Part shown: in pieces, positions 56,428 through 64,000 of the stretch
Layout of the letters: every line of letters begins with the position of its first letter
Position numbering within the stretch: the first letter of the stretch is position 1
Origin: Costus lasius
Lineage: Eukaryota; Streptophyta; Magnoliopsida; Zingiberales; Costaceae
DNA: 64,000 nt
Direction of reading: 5' to 3'
NCBI GenBank assembly: GCA_027563935.2
Contig: CM050448.1
Location: 126,399,690-126,463,689 of the forward strand
Translations under genes and position numbers: made by a program
The notes under the pieces: model-generated
Told to the model about the DNA's origin: nothing
The model's input: only the letters and a program-made list of their open reading frames with translations
Databases searched by the model: none

Positions 56428-59400
56428 ATAAGACATTAGTGGGTGACATTTTAGTAGACAAATACTAATTTACAATCAAATTTCTCAATTTTGTTTGATT
56501 AATTTAATGCAATCGTAATAGTCAATAAAAATGCAGATATACATTATAGTAAATATATAGAGCATACACCGTATTATTGACCTCCTTAATAATCGTGACA
56601 ACCTCTAGGTCAGGGTGGTTCATGCTAAATATGGTGTCATCAACCCTTAGGCCTCCCTTCCCTTTAGAAAGTCTAGTCGGGCTTGGAAGGCTTTCATTGC
56701 TGATCTTCATCTTCTCAAACCTTGGTTGAGCAAATGCATTAAGGATGGCCAGGACACTCTTATTCTTACTCATTCTTGGTGCTTTGATATACCTTTGGCC
56801 TTCAAACCTACCTTTATTGACATTAGGGAGGCTCCCAATGCTCCGGTCTCCGCACTTTGCTTAATCATTCTATCCCTTCCGTTGGCTATTGGCCTGGCTG
56901 GAAAATCCTTTGGAAGCTTAAAGTTTCTACGAAAATCAAGCTTTTTGGCTGGAGATTGTTTCATCACAAACTCCCTACTTCGGATACTCTGATGAAATTC
57001 GGTTTCTGTGGCCCGAACATCTGTATGTTGTGTAAGCAGGCAGAGGAATCTTGCTCTCATTTGTTTTACTCTTGCGCTTTCACTAGAGATATTTTGATGT
57101 ACCTTGGGCAGCATTTCGTTGGTACTGATCTTTCCCATATCATGGATAAGGGAGACTCTTGGCTTCTCTCTCTAGTGGACCCTCGTACTATAACACTAAT
57201 TTTATTAACCTTTTGGCAGGTTTGGAAAGAAAGGAATGCTGCCATCTTTCAAAATGAGTCTCCGAACATGTTCCGTGGAGGTCGCAACGCGTGGGCTGAG
57301 CTGAAAGATCATGACCTTGCTCTGAGTTGAGGAAACTCACGGATCTTCAATCGCAACTCGAAGCGTTTGCGGTGGCTAAGACCTCCAGCTGACTATCTTA
57401 AGATTAATACTGATGGCGCTTGGAACAAAACCTCAAGGGAAGCTGGTTTGGGATATGTCCTCAGAGATTGCAATGCAAAAGTTTATTTGGTCGCGGCCGC
57501 TTATTTATGTTGCAGCTCAGCTCTTTTGTCAGAGCTGTTAGCTATTCGCCATGCGTTGGCCTATGCTTACTCCTCCCCAGACTTGTCAAAGCTTCAGCTC
57601 ATCGTGGAATCCGATTGTTTGGAAGCTCTTAACTTCATAAACGACTCGGAACTCTTATCTGACCCGCATGTCCATGATGTGATTAGAGAAATCCGGTTTT
57701 TGTCTTCATCTAGTGGCGCTATTTTCAGCCATATTGATAGGACTTGTAATGGGGTTGCTGATTGGCTTGCAAAATTTGCCAAAGATAACAAATAGAATGT
57801 TTCTTGGAATGATAGCTGGCCTCCCTAGCTAGCTAATCTTTTGTACTGTGATGACTTGAGGCCATGAGCCTTTAATAAATTCCCTTTTTCATAAAAAAAA
57901 ATATATATAGAGCATACTACTATTATAATGTTCTAGGCATACTACTATGCAGTGCTTTAGGTTTCAATATGTACTAAGCAATAAACTAAGTACAAATCAA
58001 TTCGACAACAAATCGATGCTCAAACTGTATAAGTACCAGCTTAATACGTGAACTGGCTGGTATATCAGGTATTTTGGTCAGTGACAAGTAATAGCGTACT
58101 ATGTGCTAGTAACACTATTGGACCACAATGTACCAATTCCATCACCAACAGCTAGGGAATCTAGCTATTAGTCCTTGCTTCATCCACATTCAAATAGCTA
58201 GAGCTAGGCTACCAACCGTTTATAATGCATTTAAGGTGGTTAGAGCCTACATAAACCCCACAAATCCCTTATTCTATCCTCATAAATTTCCAAACTTTGA
58301 CAACCTCTCTCCAAACTCTAAAAACTTAATTTTTTTTTTCTTTTGAATTCTCTCTCTCTCAAAAAAAAAAAAAAAAAAAATAGAATGTTGATCTCATATG
58401 GGAACATGCTCAGAGAATGTCAAATAATCACAACCATTAACAATGATGTTAGACAAGGATTTATATAATTGGTTTTCAATCAATTATGTATTTTGATTAA
58501 AACAAACTATTTTTACAAATTTCTTTAAGTACACTATTTAGGGTACAAACTTATTAAAAGTTCAAAGTTGTTTTAGAATTATTAAAACAAAGTTATGATC
58601 AAAGAAACTAAATTCCAAAAGTAAGAAGAAATATAAGCATACTTGAAGCACAAATGAGAATAGATAGAATGAATTATAAAAACTATGCACAATCACGATT
58701 GTATGAAGGTGTTCTTTATATTTTAGATGTATTGGAAAGTGCTTTTAGTTTGATTATTTGATGGCTTTTAAATCTTATGCAAGATCCTATATTTTCCCTT
58801 ATAACCTATTCTTAAGTTATGAGAATGGTCTAAATTTTAGTTTGATTATTTGATAGTTTGAGAATGGACTAAATTTGATGCTTGCAAAAAAAAAAATCAT
58901 GTCTAGTCCTTCCCTAGGATCTTTAAACATACCTATAAGATCAAGGATATGTTCCAATTCAAAAAAATAGGTTTGTCGCTAACCCAAACTCCTAAGTTGT
59001 ATAAATAATAACACTATTATATTTCTTCTTTCACTCCCTTATCCTATTCTTGTAGCCTCTGTTGACTAATGACATTTATCATCAAACTATCTTTGACTTT
59101 GCTAACAACCCTACCACTAACTTCAAAGGTACATTTCAACTCATCACCAAGCATATCATTTGCAAGCACGTTGTTGGCCCTCCAACTTATTTTTTAGTTG
59201 TTCAGTGTGTTGTTAGCTTCATTTTTCTTTTTTTGCCAAAGTCAATAGTAACCTTATTTGATGGTTAATAATTGTGCATCTATTCAATTCCTACTTTGAT
59301 TACAATTTAATTTATTTTTCTAGCTAGAAATTAGCAAATTAGCATACACATTTGTGTAACCAATACAAGTTAATTGAGATTGTATTATTATGAAAACATA

Positions 59401-62400
59401 TTTAAAAATATATTTTAATTATTTGGTATAATCATTTGATCCTACAATTTGATCCAATAGAAACTTCACCAATATAAGTAGGAACTCATCCTAACAACCT
59501 TGTTCAAAAGCGAAGAATTAAATGAGTTAGAGCCAAAATATCCAACCTACGAGAAACATGAGTGTAATAGTGCATTGGCTTGAAAAATGAAGATAATATA
59601 TATATTGGAAGCTAAGTTTATTCCCAAGATGGACAACATTGTTCAAGTAACGTATGCTAAAAAAAATTATCACTAAAGCAAGACCAGTGGCAAGACATGG
59701 TTTGAGGATACAAACTAGAAAAGACTAATGTTGTAGTTGATGCCCTAAGACAAAAGGTGAAGTTAGCACGTCTCCTAGCCATTAATAGTAATGTCAACTA
59801 AGTCCAACCAAATATTGAAGAGAAAATTAGGGCAAGTTTACTCAAGACAAAAAGTATTGACCTTGACGAAATTGATCAACAAAGAAAAGGCCTAAGACTT
59901 CTCGGTTGAGAATGGTCTAATTCTCATGACGAGTAATTGAGTATACCTGTCGTTGGTGGATAATCTAAATCAAGAGCTCATGCAAGAGTGTCATGATATG
60001 TAGGTCTCTACTCCTAGAGTGAACTTTTTATTGGTCTGATTTGGGAGACAATACGAATGATTATATGCAAACTCGTCTAATTTACAAAATAATCTAGTGA
60101 GTCAAAAAGTATTGAACAACACGAACCTTTGCTTATGTCTAAGCAATCATGGGAAAAGCGTCTCATTAAATTTCATTTTAGTATTTGCAGATCATGGTAG
60201 ACATGTTCTCAAAGTAATCTTTCCACACTTTAATAAGTATCTCATTGCAAAGTGTTTGTTTTACATTTCATATTGTTCAACCATCTCACTTACAATGCTA
60301 TATTTTAGACATTACATATGAGAAGTTGAATACCTTTTTAGGAGAATAGAGCAACATACTACATGGATTTTCCAAGAAAAAGAATATGTTAGTGAGAAGT
60401 GGCTAATTTATAGAAAGAAGGTAAAATTAGAGGAATTGATGCACAAGAACTATAGTCCATATAAAGTCATATTTGCAATTTAATTTTATAATTATGAAGA
60501 CTAATCTCAACTTCTCAAGTAGCACTCTATAAAGTCAATATGCAACTTTTAGGTTGTGTTTAATAGGGAGGAAAGTGGAAGAGAAAAGATGGAAAGTAGG
60601 GAGGAATAAACTTTTCCAATTTAATAGGATGGACAAATAGGACATTTTCATTTTCCGTAGAAATGTGTTCCGCCCAAATCGGGCAGAAAATGCACTGTAG
60701 ATACTAACGCCGCTGTCCACGCTCACGAGCTCGCCTCCCCTCGCCGCTCGCCACGCCAACACCACTGTCCTCGCTCCACTCTAGCCTCTCGCCTTCCTTT
60801 GCCGCTCCGAGCTCGCCTTCCCTCGCTGCCGCTCGTGAGATTGCCCTCCCTGCTCGCGAACTCGCCGCTCCGAGCTCGCCTTCCCTCGCCGCTCCGAGCT
60901 TGCCTTCCTTGCTCATAGCTCGTGAACTCGCCCTCCCTGCTCCCTGCTTGCGTTCCCTCGCTGCTCTGAGCTCACCTTCCCTCGTTGCTCGTCATTCATG
61001 CGCTCACCCTCCCCGCTTGCCATTCGCAAGCTTGCCTTCCCTCGCCGCTCCAAGCTCATCTTCCCTCGCCGCTCACCGCTTGCCAGCTCGCCTTCCCTCA
61101 CCACTTGCCCTCGCCCTCGCTACTTGCTACTTTCGAGCGCAAGATGGCATAGCATGCGATCCGTTCCTTTTCCCTTTTTCCCTCTTTTTTCCCTCCATCC
61201 ACACAGTCTATAATGTGCTAGATTTTCTTTTCAAACTAAAAGCCAATTTACTATAAATAGAATTAAATAGTAATTTTGGAAGAATTATAAATATCATACT
61301 ATTTGTAATTTTAAATTTACAAAGACTAATTTATAAATATAAGAAACTTTTAAGAGAATTTCTATCATTAATCAAAATCTCAAGGAATTGAAAGATTAAT
61401 GGATGTAAGTAAAAGATAAAAAAAAATATGAACTTTAAAATTTATATACTAAAGGGCTAACTACAAAAATTGAAACCTCTAAAAACTATCAGCGGCCAAC
61501 TTGGAATTAATTAAATTATATTTTATAAAGGCGTTGCATCTAAAAATTGAAAAAATTTATATAGGTTAACTTACCTTTTCAACTAAATTGTTAATTCATA
61601 AAAAGAATCTAAAAATATAAAGGTCAGATGCATTAATTATAAGCATTATATATGCTAATCAATGATCTTGTATTATAGTGGATAATTTATAAAGTTGAGA
61701 AAATTAATTACTGGAATCAAATTAATTTTCATAGTCAATTAATCAAAAGTTTATCATGTCCTAATAACCATCGTCGAAGGAGGAACAATCAGTTACTCAT
61801 TAGTAATCATCACTATTCTATTATTGTATCATGATAACATCTACAAAGCTGATCGTAACAATGAACTTTATATTAGCTAATATATGATATTTAACATGAG
61901 GAATTTGAATATCAACCTCTTAAGTAATTGTGGAGAAGATTAAAGAAAATTTCCCAAATCTTTAAACCCAAATAACTAAATATAACAAATATTTTGTGCA
62001 CAGATGCATCCTTTCTTTATTAGATGGAACCCTCAGGGTATTAAAATATTCACCATTGACAATATGCATTTGCTCTTATGGTAGTATTATCACATGTAAA
62101 TAGTTTAAAACAGAATACATTCCCCCATATTATAAATCTTAGCAAGAAATATTAATGAATAAGACATCATAAAACAAGGTGTTCACCTGAAAGCGAGAAG
62201 AAGAATCATCTGAAAGAATTTCTGGGGCAACAAGAAGAAGAGATTGAAAAAAATCAGGTTCCTCTATCTTGTCAACAAAAATTTTGTTTCCAAATGTTCT
62301 AGATACTTCAATTAAAATTTGTTCCCGCCCAAGAAGATCACAGGAAAGATAAACGACAGGCGCATTTGGGTGCTTCCATATACAACTTATTACCTGCAAA

Positions 62401-62704
62401 AAATTGATAGTCTACAAACTGTTAACAGAAATGCAGCATGTATATACCAAGTACCAAACCATTAAAGTTATAAAAGTTAATAAAGAGAAAACCTGTTGGA
62501 TGGCAGATTCATTATTTGGCATCTTAATATGAGATTTACTGAAAGTGCAATCCAGGAATAGGTAATCGAGATGACAGTCACTTTCCTTTCCTTTCTTCAA
62601 TATATACTTCATAGGTAAGTTTTGCAGACAATCAGGGGTAAGCCGACAATCACCCGTGTGTAATACATTACCAAATCCACCTTCGAATAGAAACATGACC
62701 GCCC
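54698..62704 (-). CDS. SNM1/Apollo-like DNA-repair metallo-beta-lactamase nuclease, 5' exons off the window
   Basis: Three exons are visible in minus order: 62493-62704, 62187-62393 and 54698-55807, joining in frame with GT-AG borders (about 509 codons). The first begins in the MBL fold with GAVMFLFEG and carries the HTGDCR metal-site motif, then LDYLFLDCTF. The second has HPNAPVVYLSCDLLGREQILIEVSRTFG (beta-CASP side). The third has GPLFIRPSVQWYV, GVWHVCHSMHSSRQESEWAL and RPKWVISTTPPSRAM, then a long Ser/Glu/Asp-rich tail ending in TGA. This resembles plant SNM1-family 5' exonucleases annotated as Apollo, which act in cross-link repair and telomere or DNA-end processing. The N-terminal exon(s) with the HxHxDH motif must lie right of 64000; I did not find them in 62705-64000. 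The 6.4-kb intron 55808-62186 is full of repeats. Confidence 0.9.
55825..56425. repeat. Left copy of a tandem duplication in the SNM1 intron
   Basis: Closely matches 56430-56567 joined to 57903-58360. It begins in the acceptor-side intron sequence and includes GACATTTTAGTAGACAAATACT, GGTTTCAATATGTAC and CAACCGTTTATAATGCATTT. It ends in (TC)n and (AC)n microsatellites (about 56374-56427). Confidence 0.92.
56374..56427. repeat. (TC)n(AC)n microsatellite
   Basis: Compound run of CT repeats followed by CA repeats at the junction of the tandem duplication. The second copy has a shorter CT run followed by poly-A (58350-58380). Confidence 0.95.
56568..57902 (+). mobile_element. 5'-truncated LINE (L1-type) copy with target-site duplication
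   Basis: Flanked by the 15-bp direct repeat ATATATAGAGCATAC (56553-56567 and 57903-57917). It ends in an A-rich tail (57892-57901) after a TTTAATAAATTCCC 3' UTR. Only the last part of ORF2 is present. The intact left neighbour of the duplication gives the empty site. Confidence 0.95.
56700..57795 (+). pseudogene. LINE ORF2 C-terminal remnant: RT zinc-binding and RNase H
   Basis: Contains the plant LINE zinc-binding region (WKLKVSTKIKLFGWRLFHHKLPT, then CMLCKQAEESCSHLFYSC, about 56895-57075) and an RNase H domain (LKINTDGAWNKTSREAGLGYVLRD, LLSELLAIRHALAYA, IVESDCLEAL and DRTCNGVADWLAKFA, about 57390-57790). A frameshift near 56870 links it to upstream LINE sequence (SKCIKDGQDTLILTHSWCFD). A TGA at 57328 splits the main frame, with both halves in the same phase. 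Not functional. Confidence 0.9.
58365..59660. other. AT-rich intron sequence, nothing recognised
   Basis: Follows a poly-A run at about 58361-58380. No conserved frame or element end seen. Confidence 0.5.
59690..60480 (+). pseudogene. Degenerate Ty3/gypsy pol relic (RNase H end to integrase)
   Basis: Short colinear matches in shifting frames. KTNVVVDALRQKVKLA (59719-59766) corresponds to the 'ANVVADALSRK' end of gypsy RNase H. VDNLNQELMQECHD (near 59958) matches the integrase zinc-finger region. A fragment with SWEKRLIKFHFSI (near 60147) recalls the 'PWESISMDFI' integrase motif. A further stretch near 60390-60480 resembles the integrase C terminus. Many stops; an old relic. Confidence 0.65.
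60549..61212. mobile_element. Probable TIR element with GCTCGCC-rich core
   Basis: Left end AGGTTGTGTTTAATAGGGAG and right end, inverted, GACTGTGTGGATGGAGGG match loosely. The purine-rich termini and C-rich core resemble the element at 29845-30873. The core (60705-61140) consists of degenerate repeats of 'GCTC(G/C)CCTTCCCTCGCCGCTC'. Frames in it are composition artefacts. Confidence 0.45.
61260..62186. other. AT-rich intron sequence adjoining the SNM1 exon
   Basis: No coding capacity or repeat recognised before the exon beginning at 62187. Confidence 0.5.
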
Positions 62705-64000
62705 CTATTATATACAACCAGATGAAGCAACAAGTAAGCTGTTGAGTAAATGATTCTTCATAATACTATTATCTTTCACCAAAGGCATGTTTGATTGTAG
62801 ATATATAATATATTCTAGAATAACTATAGCTTGAACTGTTGCATGCATACAAGCAAGAGAGAGGGCTAGGGATCTACATAACAACTCTATTTGTGATTCT
62901 TTTTAGAATGAGATGCAAAGAAATAAACATGATCATGATGATGGGTCCAAAGTTCACTACAATAAGAATATGGTACCAAGAGATGCTAGCATATGCTGAT
63001 ATACAAAATATATATAACTTCTCCCACGTAATATTAAAAAGACTAACATACAATACTAGGAATATTAAAAGGTTAAGAGCTACTTAAAGGGATTGGCAAC
63101 TCTCACCAGTCACCACACCCCTCCAACAAAACACCTTAGAATTCCTAGTAATATTAAAAGGACTAACATACAATACTAGTATAATAATGTGGACATAATA
63201 CATCAAAGAATATCTCTATGGCTAACCAAATACTGAGCTATAGCGAGCAACAAACGTTATTGAGAAATCTCTAATTACCCTGGATTTATTTTTTGGATCC
63301 CTATCAAAATCATCAAGAAATATGATGTGCAAGGAATTTTCTCTAACATGCATTGACATCAAGCACCGAGCTGCATAGGAGAAATCATGCTTGAGCATGA
63401 GATGAGGTGGAGGTGGTGAGGAGGCATTCAAATTGTCAAGTAAACAGATAGATACGTTTCATAATGTTGCCGGTAGTGGTAAAAAATTGAGGGCTAAAGA
63501 AAGCATTGGCTAGTAACATCAAATTAACTCCTGTTAATGTCTAAGTACTTAACATATATTTGGAAGAAACTGTTTCCCCTTAGAAATATCATGCAAGTAT
63601 GCATCAGATATATGGGATTAAGGCCAAAGTCTAGTATTTCCAACTATATCACCAAATAATGGAGCCTCTAATATAGTCTTGGATTGGCCATAATTATTCA
63701 CGCAAATCAAGAGGACTATGAACAATTATGGACCAGCACTCTTCACGAATTTAATTAGCTTATTTGCTCAACCTTAAACAAATTGGTCCTAGTTCCGGCC
63801 AATAACGTCAAGATGATTTAGGTTAATAGTTGATAGAATGTTTAGTATAAAATGCTCGAAAGTTGACACCATTTCAATAATTTTATGTTTCACGTTTGTC
63901 CCAGCATGACAACATTTATGAAGACCTTAATCTCATCCAATTTCATTTACCGGTGATACTTTTTCACAATTTTGTCATCCCTTGTGCAGAAAAAGATTTG
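62705..64000. other. Presumed upstream intron of the SNM1-like gene
   Basis: AT-rich. A 20-bp phrase AAAAGGACTAACATACAATA-like repeats near 63037 and 63157. The minus frame 63222-63431 has no similarity to the expected MBL exons and is not called as an exon. Confidence 0.45.

Larger units (their letters stand above)
56430..58360. repeat. Right copy of the intron duplication, split by a LINE
   Basis: The duplicated sequence is interrupted at 56567/57903 by a retroposed LINE. With it removed, the copy is collinear with 55825-56425. Confidence 0.9.

Noticed and set aside
63222..63431. 69-aa minus frame considered as an upstream SNM1 exon
   Set aside because: Lacks the MBL HxHxDH motif and the expected sequence before GAVMFLFEG; a GT at its end is not enough.

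Overview
This is a 64 kb window of a flowering-plant nuclear genome. Coding exons are interrupted by GT-AG introns, and most of the DNA is nested transposable elements. Two gene classes are present: AT-rich, many-exon genes (the PMT-type methyltransferase and the SNM1/Apollo-type nuclease) and GC-rich genes with one intron or none (two cytochrome P450s, a DMP-family membrane protein, an ABCG transporter). That bimodality suggests a monocot, but this is inference; I cannot name the species.

Layout. 303-5230 (-): PMT24/25/26-like methyltransferase, 3' end off the left edge. 5496-11156: a ~140-bp direct repeat pair enclosing GC-rich DNA, a 30-bp AT-rich satellite and a complete hAT transposon (6771-10469, 8-bp target duplications, premature stop at transposase codon 8). 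12240-25918: cluster of Athila-like Ty3/gypsy elements, one on the minus strand (gag-protease 13527-15959, PBS at 16102) and one on the plus strand (gag-protease 18085-20535, ORF1 remnant 21297-22639) with an LTR copy on each side. The right LTR runs on into a second PBS and a truncated gag, which abuts a minus-strand P450 fragment. 26100-29460 and 36640-45400: two units of a diverged segmental duplication, each ending in a plus-strand CYP71-type P450. Between them are a TIR element (29845-30873) and a complete LTR retrotransposon with 5-bp target duplications (31763-36562), itself hit by two miniature DNA elements. 46454-47092 (-): DMP (DUF679) gene. 51017-52951 (+): half-size ABCG transporter. 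54698-62704 (-): SNM1/Apollo-like nuclease, whose 6.4-kb intron holds a tandem duplication, a LINE copy with a 15-bp target duplication, a gypsy pol relic and a TIR element. Its 5' exons lie off the right edge.

The genes do not form a pathway or operon; each is an independent plant gene. The functional unit is the tandem P450 pair, whose bodies, intron included, are nearly identical while their N termini, tails and TATA boxes differ. The most unusual structures are (i) gag-protease-only Athila-like elements whose reading frames are broken only by stop codons, mostly explained by C-to-T/G-to-A change; (ii) 66-bp-periodic arrays of a strong palindrome in one element's LTR, with a different GC-rich palindrome at a comparable place in the other element; and (iii) a short telomere-like tract beside a perfect 40-bp inverted repeat. 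I found no CRISPR array, rRNA gene or intact tRNA gene.
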